Shown here: positions 8,228 through 17,326 of the stretch, one piece after another
Layout: each line of letters begins with the position of its first letter
Numbering within the stretch: position 1 is the stretch's first letter
Assembly: GCA_017634595.1 (NCBI GenBank)
Contig: JAGBNC010000021.1
Span: 153,645 to 217,644, forward strand
Source of the DNA: Bacteroidales bacterium
Lineage (GTDB): Bacteria > Bacteroidota > Bacteroidia > Bacteroidales > UBA932
DNA: 64,000 nt
Reading direction: 5' to 3'
Position numbers and translations under genes: made by a program
The notes under the pieces: generated by a model
The model's database searches: none
The model's input: only the letters and a program-made list of their open reading frames with translations
What the model was told of the DNA's origin: nothing

Positions 8228-9040
8228 TCAGTAGCGTATGTCCGTAAGGAACAAGGCATGACCGGGGACCGACTCGCCTGCGTTGGAGCGAAGCGACTCC
8301 TTCTTGACGGGACGCTCGGCCCCGGACTCACCGGCATCAAGCACCAACGCGGCAAAATCAGCCTCGGAACGCTTGCCGCGCCCCACCTCAAGCAACGTCC
8401 CCACCACGGCCCTCACCATATTTCGCAGAAAGCGGTCAGCCTCGATGGTGAACCTCCAGTACGGGGCCTCGGGGGCACAAGCGGCAGGGAACAAAGACAA
8501 AGCCGGGCTGTAAGTTTCCCAGCGGGCAGAATACACAGTACAGATTGAAGTCTTGTTATCTCCTCCAGACTTCTCGAAACAACTGAAGTCGTGAGTCCCG
8601 AGCAGAGCAGAAGCGGCCCTGTTCATGGCCTCGAAGTCCACTTGCGGGTACCCATAATAATAGGAACGCCCTTCCATGAAAGGGTCCTTGACACGGTGAA
8701 GGAAATACTGGTACTGCCTGCATGTGGCACCGAATCTGGCATGAAAATCGGGAGCGGCGGGAGCTATGTTCTGGATAGCCACCGACTTGGGCAAGATAGC
8801 ATTCATCTTGTACCTCAACTGATTGCAGTCCAACTCCCCGTCAGGAAAATCGAAATGGGCCACGTAGCGGGATGCGTTCACCCCGGTATCGGTCCTGCCG
8901 GCTCCGACCACGCCCACGGGTGCCTTGAGCAGGGTGGCAAGAGCCTTCTCCACTTCTTCCTGCACCGACGGAGACGAGGGCTGAATCTGCCAGCCGCAGA
9001 ACGAGGAGCCGTCGTAAGCCATGTCAATTCTGTACCTCAT
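8228..9040 (-). CDS. truA: TruA, tRNA pseudouridine(38-40) synthase
   Basis: 270 residues. Isomerises U38-U40 in the tRNA anticodon arm. Starts MRYRIDMAYDGSSFCGWQ; the catalytic Asp is in GAGRTDTGVNA, and HDFSCFEK, FLRNMVRAVVGTLLEVG and SVPGHALFL are present. The start at 9040 is supported by a TACCTTTG promoter element ending 5 nt upstream. Two stretches look longer than in relatives: one after SARWE, and one near 236-257 where AGES occurs twice, 18 residues apart, around an inserted-looking segment (see the repeat at 8262). The catalytic core looks intact. Confidence 0.93.
   Translation of the reverse strand: MRYRIDMAYDGSSFCGWQIQPSSPSVQEEVEKALATLLKAPVGVVGAGRTDTGVNASRYVAHFDFPDGELDCNQLRYKMNAILPKSVAIQNIAPAAPDFHARFGATCRQYQYFLHRVKDPFMEGRSYYYGYPQVDFEAMNRAASALLGTHDFSCFEKSGGDNKTSICTVYSARWETYSPALSLFPAACAPEAPYWRFTIEADRFLRNMVRAVVGTLLEVGRGKRSEADFAALVLDAGESGAERPVKKESLRSNAGESVPGHALFLTDIRY
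8262..8325. repeat. possible inserted palindrome inside truA
   Basis: Short inverted arms CCGGGGACCGA (8262-8272) and TCGGCCCCGG (8316-8325), differing by one extra base, surround a mini-hairpin near GGAGCGAAGCGACTCC (8285-8300). In the protein this corresponds to the extra segment between two AGES repeats; their DNA (8271-8281 and about 8325-8335) matches at 9 of 11 positions. It resembles a degenerate copy of the hairpin-core element in trmH. Evidence is moderate. Confidence 0.4.
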
Positions 9041-9045
9041 ACTCG

Positions 9046-9053
9046 CAAAGGTA
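9046..9053 (-). promoter_or_regulatory. -7 promoter element for truA
   Basis: TACCTTTG on the minus strand ends 5 nt before the truA ATG, which predicts a leaderless or nearly leaderless transcript. Confidence 0.6.
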
Positions 9054-9127
9054 GTGCTTTTTTCTGACATCCAGCGGGCACATTTTTTGCATATTACACA
9101 CACGCGTTAAAAACTACTACAACCAAT

Positions 9128-10120
9128 ATGGAAACTGTAAATATTAAGGAACTCAACGACCGCATACAGAAAGAAAGCGAGTTCGTTGACATCCTCTCTC
9201 TTGAAATGGGCAAGGTCATCGTTGGCCAGAAGCAGCTTGTCGAGAATCTGATGATTGCCCTCCTTGCCGACGGCCACATTCTCCTGGAAGGTATGCCAGG
9301 CCTCGCCAAGACTTTAGCCATAAGCACATTATCCAAGGCCATCAACGCCAAGTTCAGCCGTATCCAGTTCACTCCCGACCTTCTCCCTGCCGACGTAACC
9401 GGCACCCTCATCTATTCACAGAAGAAAGAGGAGTTCGAAGTACACAAGGGTCCCATCTTCGCCAATTTCGTGCTTGCAGATGAAATCAACAGGGCCCCGG
9501 CCAAAGTGCAGTCGGCCCTTCTCGAGGCCATGCAGGAGCGCCAGGTTACACTCGGAGACCAGACATACCGTCTCCCGGAGCCGTTCCTGGTAATGGCTAC
9601 CCAGAACCCGGTGGAGCAGGAAGGTACCTATCCCCTGCCCGAAGCACAGGTGGACCGTTTCATGCTCAAGTGCCTGGTGGATTATCCCAAGAAAGAGGAA
9701 GAGAAGCTCATCATACGCATGAACAACAGCGGCGAGTTCCCCACTCCCAACGCCGTAGTATCGCCCGAAGACATAGTCCGCGCACGCAAGCTTGTACGTG
9801 AAGTGTATATGGACGAAAAAATCGAACGCTACATCGTGGACATCGTGTACGCCACTCGCACCCCGTCCGAATACGGACTCAAAGAGCTGGAAGGCCTCAT
9901 CGCCTTTGGCGGATCGCCCCGTGCCAGCATTTCCCTCAGCCTTGCGGCCAAGGCCTACGCCTTTGTCAAACGCAGAGGATATGTCATCCCCGAAGACGTA
10001 CGTGCCGTATGTTACGATGTCCTGCGCCACCGTATCGGCCTCACATACGAAGCCGAGGCAGAGAACGTGACCACCGAACAGATAATTGAAAAAGTCATCA
10101 ACGCCGTCATAGTACCGTAA
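9128..10120 (+). CDS. MoxR-type AAA+ ATPase of the Bat operon
   Basis: 330 residues. AAA+ chaperone-like ATPase of the MoxR class, thought to insert cofactors into, or remodel, partner von Willebrand factor A (VWA) proteins. The Walker A variant GMPGLAKT typical of MoxR is near residue 59-66. Walker B is LADEINRAPAKVQ, followed by LLEAMQERQVTLG and sensor 1 ATQNPVEQEGTYPLPEAQ. It opens the Bat cluster; its TAA overlaps the ATG of the DUF58 gene by one base. No clear TAnnTTTG promoter was found in the 87 nt shared with divergent truA. Confidence 0.94.
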   Translation: METVNIKELNDRIQKESEFVDILSLEMGKVIVGQKQLVENLMIALLADGHILLEGMPGLAKTLAISTLSKAINAKFSRIQFTPDLLPADVTGTLIYSQKKEEFEVHKGPIFANFVLADEINRAPAKVQSALLEAMQERQVTLGDQTYRLPEPFLVMATQNPVEQEGTYPLPEAQVDRFMLKCLVDYPKKEEEKLIIRMNNSGEFPTPNAVVSPEDIVRARKLVREVYMDEKIERYIVDIVYATRTPSEYGLKELEGLIAFGGSPRASISLSLAAKAYAFVKRRGYVIPEDVRAVCYDVLRHRIGLTYEAEAENVTTEQIIEKVINAVIVP

Positions 10121-11004
10121 TGGATAACGCAACCGAACTGCTGAAGAAAGTCCGCAAGATCGAGATCAAGACCAAGGCGCTATCGCACCAGATCTTTGCC
10201 GGAGAATACCATTCCGCCTTTAAGGGGCGCGGCATGGCATTCAGCGAGGTGAGGGAGTACCAGTGGGGCGACGACGTACGGTCGATGGACTGGAATGTGA
10301 CGGCCCGACTGCGCAGTCCTTACGTCAAAGTGTTTGAAGAAGAGAGGGAGCTTACCGTCGTGCTGCTGGTGGACGTGAGCCGTTCCGGACTGTTCGGTAC
10401 AGCTTCGCAGACCAAGCGCGAGATGCTGGCGGAGATTGCTGCGGTACTGAGTTTCAGCGCAATCCTCAACAACGACAAAGTAGGCGCCCTGTTCTTCAGC
10501 GACCACATTGAGAAGTTTATCCCGCCCGGGAAGGGACGAAGCCACCTGCTGCACATCGTACGTGAGATGCTGCAATTGGAGCCCAAGTCGGACGGCACTG
10601 ACATAGGAGCCGCCCTGCGGTATCTTGCCAACGCCCTTAAAAAGAAGTGCACGGCATTCATACTCAGCGACATGCTCGACGTTGACAAGGACGGCAACCC
10701 CCGCTACGAAGACGCACTGAAGGTTGCCGCCGGCCGGCATGACCTGTCCATCATCAAGGTACACGACCCCCGCGAACGCACCATAGTTCCGGTAGGCCTG
10801 GTACATATCAAAGATGCCGAGACAGGACAGTCGGCTTGGATAAACACCGACTCCGCCAAAGTACGCAGGGCCTACTCGGAATGGTTCGAGTCCCTTGCTC
10901 TTAAAGAGGAAAAGCTTTACAACAAATACCAAATAGACAGCATAGACATAGCCACCGACCAGGATTACGTCAAAGGCCTGATGGCGCTATTTTCCCATAA
11001 ATGA
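10120..11004 (+). CDS. DUF58 domain protein of the Bat operon
   Basis: 294 residues, cytosolic by sequence. The DUF58 signature EYQWGDDVRSMDWNVTAR is near residues 44-61, followed by a VWA-like fold with VVLLVDVSRSGLFG near 84-97 and AFILSDMLDVDKDG further on. DUF58 proteins almost always sit directly after moxR and are presumed clients or adaptors of the ATPase. The start overlaps the moxR stop and the end overlaps the next gene by 4 nt (ATGA), so expression is coupled. Confidence 0.93.
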   Translation: MDNATELLKKVRKIEIKTKALSHQIFAGEYHSAFKGRGMAFSEVREYQWGDDVRSMDWNVTARLRSPYVKVFEEERELTVVLLVDVSRSGLFGTASQTKREMLAEIAAVLSFSAILNNDKVGALFFSDHIEKFIPPGKGRSHLLHIVREMLQLEPKSDGTDIGAALRYLANALKKKCTAFILSDMLDVDKDGNPRYEDALKVAAGRHDLSIIKVHDPRERTIVPVGLVHIKDAETGQSAWINTDSAKVRRAYSEWFESLALKEEKLYNKYQIDSIDIATDQDYVKGLMALFSHK

Positions 11005-11996
11005 ATCTGTTGACATTCATATTGACGGCCCTTCTGGACATTGTCCCTTCCGGAGACGCCACCTTGGTGCAGCTCCAGAAACGAGACTCTATCCTGATAG
11101 CCGACCAGCTGCGCTACGGAGTGACTGTGAGCGGAATGGATGCGCAGCATCAAATAGCCCTGCCCGACTTAGGGAGAGCATCCAACGACACTCTCAGCAT
11201 CATAGGCGGATGGCAGATCGACACCTTGGTGGGAGGCAAGACCATACACTCAAGGAACGCCAAAGCCGCGGCAAAAATACTGCGCAAGCCCTTCGACCTT
11301 AGCGCATCCATCATACTCGCACCGTTCGAAGAAGGGACCTACCAGCTGCCGGACATACCTGTCATCAAAGCCGGGCCGGACAAAGCGGACACATTGATTT
11401 TCAAGGGCCTGGAGATGGAAGTCAAGACCATGCCCGTAGATACGGCCACTTTCGAGATCCATGATATCAAAGGCCAGATACTCTACCCCGTCACTTTCAA
11501 GGAACTTCTCCCATGGATAGGCGGCGGACTGCTGGCAGCAGGTCTCATAGCACTTGCCGTCTGGCTCATAATAAGGGCGGCAAAGCGCAAGGAAGAGGCT
11601 CTCAAGCCCAAGGATCCGGCCTACATAGTGGCCCTGCGCGAGCTTGACAAATTCCGCTCCGACAAATACTGGGCGCCCGACAAGCAAAAAGCGTTCTACT
11701 CCGGAATCACCGACGCCCTTAAGTTCTACATGGACGACCGCTTCGGGGTTGACGCTCCGGAGATGACCACGGCAGAACTGTTCGACGCGCTCAAAACTGA
11801 CAAGGATATAAGCCCGCAGATGTTCAACGACTTGAAGGACCTGTTCGAGCGGGCCGACTTCGTAAAGTTCGCAAAGCATATCGCCACCGATGAAGAAAAC
11901 GCCAAGGCGCTTCCGCTGGCAGTCAGCTTCGTGACTTCTACCTATCAGGCTGATATAGAGAAAGAGACTGGCGGGCAGGAGGCCGCGGACGACTGA
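11001..11996 (+). CDS. Bat operon membrane protein (BatD-like or DUF4381-like)
   Basis: 331 residues. A hydrophobic N-terminus (MNLLTFILTALLDIVP) is followed by a strand-rich extracytoplasmic part of about 150 residues, one membrane span near 173-195 (GGGLLAAGLIALAVWLIIRAA), a basic stop-transfer stretch, and a helical cytosolic tail with FYSGITDALKFYMDDRFG and TTAELFDAL. This layout matches the single-pass proteins found between DUF58 and BatA in Bacteroidota. The tail resembles the corresponding tail of BatD. No catalytic motif. It overlaps both neighbours. Confidence 0.8.
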   Translation: MNLLTFILTALLDIVPSGDATLVQLQKRDSILIADQLRYGVTVSGMDAQHQIALPDLGRASNDTLSIIGGWQIDTLVGGKTIHSRNAKAAAKILRKPFDLSASIILAPFEEGTYQLPDIPVIKAGPDKADTLIFKGLEMEVKTMPVDTATFEIHDIKGQILYPVTFKELLPWIGGGLLAAGLIALAVWLIIRAAKRKEEALKPKDPAYIVALRELDKFRSDKYWAPDKQKAFYSGITDALKFYMDDRFGVDAPEMTTAELFDALKTDKDISPQMFNDLKDLFERADFVKFAKHIATDEENAKALPLAVSFVTSTYQADIEKETGGQEAADD

Positions 11997-12979
11997 TGTA
12001 TTTCGAGTATCCCAAACTCCTGTGGCTTCTTGCCGTTCCCGTGCTTCTGGTCCTCCATTATCTTTGGATGGAGCTCCGGGAGCGCAGACCCCACCTTAGA
12101 GTATCCAAAGCCACTCCCTGGCTCCAGGGCGGTACTTCCCCGCTGGCGGTCCTAAGGCACCTTCCGTTCCTTCTCAGGACCGCAGCCCTGTGCCTGATAA
12201 TAGTGGCCATAGCCCGTCCGCGTTCCAGCACCGAAATTGAAAAGATCGACACCGAGGGCATAGACATCACCTTGGCTATGGACGTATCCACCAGTATGCT
12301 GGCACGCGACTTCAATCCCGACCGCATAAGCGCAGCCAAGGACATTGCAATAGAGTTTATTGCGCAGAGGCCGTCGGACCGCATGGCCATTGTGGTATTT
12401 GCCGGCGAGAGCTATACGCAGTGCCCTCTGACCACCGACCGTGCTACTCTCATCAACCTTATGAAGGAAGTGCAGACGGGCTTGATCGAAGACGGTACGG
12501 CGATAGGCAATGGCCTGGCCACGGCCGTGGCCAGGATGAAGGACTCCGATGCCAAGAGCCGCGTGGTGATATTGCTGACCGACGGCGTGAACAATTCCGG
12601 AGAAATATCTCCGCAGACCGCCGCCGAGATTGCAAAAACCTATGGCATAAGAGTTTACACCATAGGCGTAGGAGCCAACGGCATGGCTCCCTACCCCGTC
12701 ATGACTCCTTGGGGTACGGAGCTCCAGCAGATGAAAGTGGAGATAGACGAAGATCTTCTCAAGCAGATAGCCGACGTGACCGGCGGCCGCTACTTCCGCG
12801 CCACGGACAACACCAAGCTCATGGAGATCTATTCCGAGATTAACAAGATGGAGAAGGCGCGTACCACCATCGACAGTTTCCCTGTATATAAAGAATTGTT
12901 CGGAAAATATGCCCTGGCAGCTCTCATCTGTCTGCTGCTCGAGCTTGTTATCCGATTGTTAATAAGGAGGATGCCGTAA
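11996..12979 (+). CDS. batA: BatA, VWA domain membrane protein
   Basis: 327 residues. Two N-terminal membrane spans (about 5-24 and 58-76) flank a basic loop, then a VWA domain with the metal site DVSTSM (near 97-102), the Thr of LTTDRAT and the Asp of LLTDGVNNSG. A C-terminal span (ALAALICLLLELVIRLLI) closes the protein. VWA domains bind partner proteins through the metal site; BatA and BatB are paired VWA proteins of the aerotolerance operon, whose biochemical role is unknown. One-base overlaps with both neighbours. Confidence 0.92.
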   Translation: MYFEYPKLLWLLAVPVLLVLHYLWMELRERRPHLRVSKATPWLQGGTSPLAVLRHLPFLLRTAALCLIIVAIARPRSSTEIEKIDTEGIDITLAMDVSTSMLARDFNPDRISAAKDIAIEFIAQRPSDRMAIVVFAGESYTQCPLTTDRATLINLMKEVQTGLIEDGTAIGNGLATAVARMKDSDAKSRVVILLTDGVNNSGEISPQTAAEIAKTYGIRVYTIGVGANGMAPYPVMTPWGTELQQMKVEIDEDLLKQIADVTGGRYFRATDNTKLMEIYSEINKMEKARTTIDSFPVYKELFGKYALAALICLLLELVIRLLIRRMP

Positions 12980-13980
12980 TGTTGTACTTTGCTTCTCCTG
13001 CATATTTATGGCTTCTGCTGCTGGTGCCGATCATACCGATCGTGTACGGTATCCTGCGTTCGCTGCGACGCAAACGCATACGGAAGTTCGGCGACGAAGA
13101 ACTCGTCCGCAAGCTCATACCGTCGTGGTCCGGCCCCAAGGGCTGGGTCCGCATCATCCTGTGGAGCCTTGCTTTCATGTGCTTCGTAATAGGAATAGCC
13201 CGCCCGCAGATGGGCGCCAAGCTCAAGGAACATGAGGCAAAAGGCGCCGAAATAATGATTTGTCTCGACGTGTCCAACTCCATGCTGGCCGAAGATTACT
13301 CTCCGTCGCGCCTGGACAGGGCCAAACTGGCCATTTCGCGCATGGTTGACAAGCTCCAGGGCGATCGGATAGGTCTGATAATCTTCGCAGGCACCTCGTT
13401 CGTACAGCTGCCCATTACCACCGACTACGTGTCGGCCAAAATGTTCCTCGGCAACATCGACACCGGTTCAGTGCCCGTGCAGGGCACCGCAATAGGCGAC
13501 GCGATACTTACGGCGGCCAAGAGTTTCAGCGCCCAGAGCGAAAAGAGCCGCGCCATCATTGTAATAACCGACGGCGAGAACCATGAAGACGATGCCGTAG
13601 ATGCCGCCAGGCAGGCAGCGGAACTAGGCATCAAGATTTACACCATAGGCGTAGGATCGCTGCGCGGGCAGCCTATACCGGTAGGAGGCGAACTGCTCAA
13701 AGACCGCGAGGGCAACATAGTTGTTAGCCGTCTGGACGAGGCGACCCTCAAACAGATTGCCGACGAGGGCCACGGAGCCTACGTGCACGCCGGCAACGAG
13801 GAATTCGGCCTCAACCCCATCATCGAAGACATCAAGAAGATGGAGGCCGAAAAATACAACTCAATCATATTCGAAGATTTTGACGAGCAGTTCATGTACT
13901 TCTTTGCCGCAGCGCTGGCGCTTCTGGTAATAGAAATGCTAATAGGCGAAAGACGCCACAAAAGGAGGTTGTTCGAATGA
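12979..13980 (+). CDS. batB: BatB, VWA domain membrane protein
   Basis: 333 residues, paralogous to the preceding gene with the same plan: N-terminal spans (about 8-27 and 57-74), a VWA domain with an intact metal site (CLDVSNSMLAEDYSP near 95-109, PITTDYV, VITDGENHED), and a C-terminal span near 310-328. The tandem arrangement suggests the products interact. The end overlaps the batC start by 4 nt. Confidence 0.92.
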   Translation: MLYFASPAYLWLLLLVPIIPIVYGILRSLRRKRIRKFGDEELVRKLIPSWSGPKGWVRIILWSLAFMCFVIGIARPQMGAKLKEHEAKGAEIMICLDVSNSMLAEDYSPSRLDRAKLAISRMVDKLQGDRIGLIIFAGTSFVQLPITTDYVSAKMFLGNIDTGSVPVQGTAIGDAILTAAKSFSAQSEKSRAIIVITDGENHEDDAVDAARQAAELGIKIYTIGVGSLRGQPIPVGGELLKDREGNIVVSRLDEATLKQIADEGHGAYVHAGNEEFGLNPIIEDIKKMEAEKYNSIIFEDFDEQFMYFFAAALALLVIEMLIGERRHKRRLFE

Positions 13981-14684
13981 AACGTCTGATATACACAATA
14001 TTGCTGTTGTGTGCCGTGTCTGCTACCCTCGGGGCCCAGACCGACCGCCGGGAGGTACGGGCAGGCAACAGGAAGTTCAAGAAAGAAGCGTTCAAGGAGG
14101 CCGAGATCGACTACCGCAAGGCCGTGGTGAAAGACTCCCTGTCGGTTGCCGCCAACTACAACCTGGGCTCTGCCCTTTACCGCCAGCAGGACTGGGAAGG
14201 CGCCGGTAAGGCGCTTGACCAGGTCAAAGACATAGCTCCTGCCGGACCTAACGCGGCCAGGTGGCACTATAACCAGGGCGACGTAGCGCTCCAGAAGAAA
14301 GACTATGCCGCAGCCGTGAAGGCCTTCCGAGAGGCCCTGCTCCTAACGCCGGAGGATCTGGACGCCAAAGAGAACTACATCTACGCCAAGTTGATGCTGC
14401 AGAACCAGCAGAACGGCGGCGGTGGCGGCGACAACCAGCAGGATCAGCAAGACCAGCAGAATCAGCAGGATCAAAATCAGGATCAGAACCAACAGAATCA
14501 GCAAGATCAGCAGGATCAAGATAATAAGCAGGACCAGCAGGATCAACAGGACCAGAAAATATCGCCCCAGCAGGCACAGCAGATGCTTCAAGCCATCCAG
14601 GACAAAGAAAAGGAGACCCAGGACAAGGTGAAGAAAAAGAAGGCCGACCTGCTTAAATCCCGTCAGAAAGAAAAGAATTGGTAG
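13977..14684 (+). CDS. batC: BatC, TPR protein with Gln/Asp-rich tail
   Basis: 235 residues. A signal peptide (MKRLIYTILLLCAVSATLGAQ) is followed by about three TPR-like helical repeats (25-140), a GGGGG linker, a low-complexity stretch rich in Gln, Asp and Asn (about 142-195) and a charged C-terminal helix. Likely a periplasmic scaffold for the Bat complex. The tail is coded by near-repeats of caggatcagcaa. It overlaps batB and is 1 nt from the next gene. Confidence 0.9.
   Translation: MKRLIYTILLLCAVSATLGAQTDRREVRAGNRKFKKEAFKEAEIDYRKAVVKDSLSVAANYNLGSALYRQQDWEGAGKALDQVKDIAPAGPNAARWHYNQGDVALQKKDYAAAVKAFREALLLTPEDLDAKENYIYAKLMLQNQQNGGGGGDNQQDQQDQQNQQDQNQDQNQQNQQDQQDQDNKQDQQDQQDQKISPQQAQQMLQAIQDKEKETQDKVKKKKADLLKSRQKEKNW
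14403..14558 (+). repeat. low-complexity CAG/GAT repeats coding the BatC tail
   Basis: Irregular repeats of cag, gat, caa and aat codons encode a chain of Q, D and N. It is entirely in frame within batC. Such tracts change length easily, so strain length differences are likely. Confidence 0.8.
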
Positions 14685-14685
14685 C

Positions 14686-17268
14686 ATGAAACGAATCTGC
14701 ACAACCATAATATGTATCTTAGCCGCAGCGCTTCAGCTCGGTGCCCAGAACACTATCAAGGTCAAAGTACAGAACCTTGTAGCGCTTGACGAACAGTTCA
14801 GCATCTCTTTCATCATTGAAGGAGAAGGCAAGGTCAGCAGTTTTGAATGGACTCCGGGCGATGATTTCCAGCTCGTGTGGGGCCCGCAGAAGGGCAGTTC
14901 CAGCTCCATCAGCATCATCAACGGCAAGAAGACACAGTCGTCCCAGACCACTTATACTTACGTACTTATGCCCCGCAAAGCAGGCACTTTCCAGCTTCCT
15001 GCCGCAAGCGCCACCATCAAAGGAGAGAGCATAAGTTCCAAGCCATTATCCATACAGGTAGTGACCAACGGAGGCTCGCAGGGAGGACAGGCTTCACAAG
15101 GCAGCCCCTCCAGCACTCAGCCCGGTTCAATCCCCTCCGACGATATTTTCCTGCGCCTCAGCATCAGCAAGACCAAGGCCATCGTGGGCGAGACCATCAG
15201 CGCCACGCTCAAATTGTACCACCGTGTCAACATTGCCGGCTTCGAAGATGCCCGCTTCCCCAGTTTCAACGGGTTCTGGAGCCAGGAAGTACAAGCCCCG
15301 AGCAACATAGAGTTTCACCGCGAGAGCGTCGGCGACCGCATCTACAATGCCGCGGTGCTGCGCAGCTGGAACCTCATTCCCCAGCAGGCCGGTGAGGTCA
15401 CCATCGACCCCGCTGAACTGGTGTGCCTGGTCAACATACGCAAGCAAAGCAGCAGCTCCGGAAGCATCTTCGACAGTTTCTTCCAGGACGATTATCAGAC
15501 CATACGCAAAAGGGTCACGACTCCCGCCATCAAGGTCAACGTATCCAAGATTCCGGCAGGCGCCCCCGCTTCATTCGGCGGCGGCGTGGGCAATTTCCGT
15601 ATGAGCGCCGCCCTTACCCGCGACTCACTTCAGACCCACGATGCTGCGGCCCTGAAAATCACGGTCAGCGGCAAGGGCAACATATCTCTGCTGGAGGCGC
15701 CCAAGCTGAGCTTCCCTCCTGATTTTGAAGTATATGACGTAAAAACGAGCGAGACCGGCGGCAGCAAGACCTTCGAGTATCCGTTTATCCCACGCAGCCA
15801 CGGCAACTTCACCATCGGACCCGTAGAATATAGCTACTACGACCCTTCAACCGGCAAGTTCGTCACCCTCAGGAGTGCCGAGATGAATATCAAGGTCAGC
15901 AAGGGCCCCGACTCGGCGCCGGCCCAAAGCGGCGGTCAGCTGGTAGTCAATCCCAACCGCAAAGACGTACGTGACCTGGGATCGGACATACGCTACATAG
16001 CCACAGGAAAACCATCTTTCAACAAAGCTGGTTACTTCCTCGCCGGTTCCGGCCTCTTCTGGCTGATCAGCGCCCTTATGTGCCTGCTTGCCGCAGCCGT
16101 TTACTTCGGCACACGCAAGCTCTGGGAGCGCAGGGCCGACGTGGCCGGCAGCAAGAACCGCGCCGCCACCAAGATGGCCCGCAAGCGCCTGGCTCTCTCA
16201 GGCGAGTTCCTCAAGAAAGACCTTTACACGGCATTCTACGAGGAGTTGCATAAAGCCCTGCTGGGTTTCGTAAGCGACAAGCTGGGCATGGCCGCCGCCG
16301 ACTTGAGCAAGGAGAACATAGCAGAGAGGCTCATCGAAGGCGGAGCAAGTAAGGAACAGGCAGAACGCTTCACCAGCCTGCTCGACGCCTGCGAATTTGC
16401 CCGTTATGCCCCGTCAGAGGGACACGAAGCCATGAGCGCCCATTACGAAGGCGCTATGAACGTCATTTCAGAGATTGATTCAGCAATGAGACATAAACAT
16501 AAGGGCGGCTCCGGTGCAGCTGCCGCGCTGGCAGCCCTGCTGCTGACGCTTCCCGCAGCCTCCATCTCCGCCCAGAGCTCTCAGGACAGCCTGTGGGAGC
16601 AGGGCGTTCAAGCTTACAGCGAATCCCGCTGGCAGGATGCCGCAGATGCATGGACACAGATAGCCGGATCCGGTAAGGAAAGCGCAAGTTTGTACTACAA
16701 TATCGGCAACGCCATGTACAAGGGCGGAGACAATGCCAAGGCCATTCTATGGTACGAAAGGGCCCTCAAAGTTGACCCTTCATACGATGATGCACGCGTC
16801 AACCTCGAATTTGTGCGCACCCAGATCCAGGACCGCATAGAGGAAGTGCCGGAGTTCTTCCTCGAGGCCTGGGGGCGGAAGATGTGCTGGCTGCTGCCGT
16901 CCAACGCTTGGGCAGTGCTGTTCCTGGTGCTTTTTGCAGGAGTCCTAGCCATGTTGCTGTTGTTCCTGCTGGGCAGGGGCGGTGCCCGCAAGACAGGCTT
17001 CTTCGTGGGACTGGTACTGCTGGTCATGAGCCTTCTGTGCCTCGACTTTGCCTTCTGGCAGAAAACCGAAGGGCTCAAGCATGACGGCGCCATAGTTACC
17101 GAAGCCGTAAGCGAAGTCAAGAGCTCTCCCGGCAGCGGCGTAAGCCTCTTCGTCCTCCACGAGGGCACCAAGGTCAAAATACTCGAGACCGTCGGCGAAT
17201 GGCAGAACATCGAGCTCTCCGACGGCCGCCAGGGCTGGATTCCGGCCGGAAGTTTGACGGTGATATAG
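14686..17268 (+). CDS. BatD-BatE fusion protein
   Basis: 860 residues, which is the length of BatD plus BatE. The BatD half has a signal peptide (1-20), several beta-sandwich repeats to about 430, a span at about 447-472 and a cytosolic helical tail. Where BatD would normally end, the frame runs straight on: Met601 opens what looks like a former BatE signal peptide (MRHKHKGGSG, then a hydrophobic stretch ending ISAQS). Then come TPR repeats (about 635-710), two spans (about 742-762 and 769-790), and a C-terminal SH3-like domain containing GEWQNIELSDGRQGWIP. Met601 could still act as an internal start producing separate BatE. Last gene of the Bat run. Confidence 0.9.
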   Translation: MKRICTTIICILAAALQLGAQNTIKVKVQNLVALDEQFSISFIIEGEGKVSSFEWTPGDDFQLVWGPQKGSSSSISIINGKKTQSSQTTYTYVLMPRKAGTFQLPAASATIKGESISSKPLSIQVVTNGGSQGGQASQGSPSSTQPGSIPSDDIFLRLSISKTKAIVGETISATLKLYHRVNIAGFEDARFPSFNGFWSQEVQAPSNIEFHRESVGDRIYNAAVLRSWNLIPQQAGEVTIDPAELVCLVNIRKQSSSSGSIFDSFFQDDYQTIRKRVTTPAIKVNVSKIPAGAPASFGGGVGNFRMSAALTRDSLQTHDAAALKITVSGKGNISLLEAPKLSFPPDFEVYDVKTSETGGSKTFEYPFIPRSHGNFTIGPVEYSYYDPSTGKFVTLRSAEMNIKVSKGPDSAPAQSGGQLVVNPNRKDVRDLGSDIRYIATGKPSFNKAGYFLAGSGLFWLISALMCLLAAAVYFGTRKLWERRADVAGSKNRAATKMARKRLALSGEFLKKDLYTAFYEELHKALLGFVSDKLGMAAADLSKENIAERLIEGGASKEQAERFTSLLDACEFARYAPSEGHEAMSAHYEGAMNVISEIDSAMRHKHKGGSGAAAALAALLLTLPAASISAQSSQDSLWEQGVQAYSESRWQDAADAWTQIAGSGKESASLYYNIGNAMYKGGDNAKAILWYERALKVDPSYDDARVNLEFVRTQIQDRIEEVPEFFLEAWGRKMCWLLPSNAWAVLFLVLFAGVLAMLLLFLLGRGGARKTGFFVGLVLLVMSLLCLDFAFWQKTEGLKHDGAIVTEAVSEVKSSPGSGVSLFVLHEGTKVKILETVGEWQNIELSDGRQGWIPAGSLTVI

Positions 17269-17297
17269 CCGGCAGATAGTTTTTCCAGAATTTTATT

Positions 17298-17305
17298 TAT
17301 ATTTG
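17298..17305 (+). promoter_or_regulatory. -7 promoter element for the exbB-exbD-tonB unit
   Basis: TATATTTG, exact TAnnTTTG match, 21 nt before the ATG at 17327. It suggests that the ExbB unit has its own promoter after the Bat operon. Confidence 0.6.
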
Positions 17306-17326
17306 TAAGTTAAAGATTATACTAAT

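Noticed and set aside
14403-14558. microsatellite-like CAG tract as a mobile or regulatory repeat
   Set aside because: It is coding and makes the Gln/Asp-rich BatC tail.
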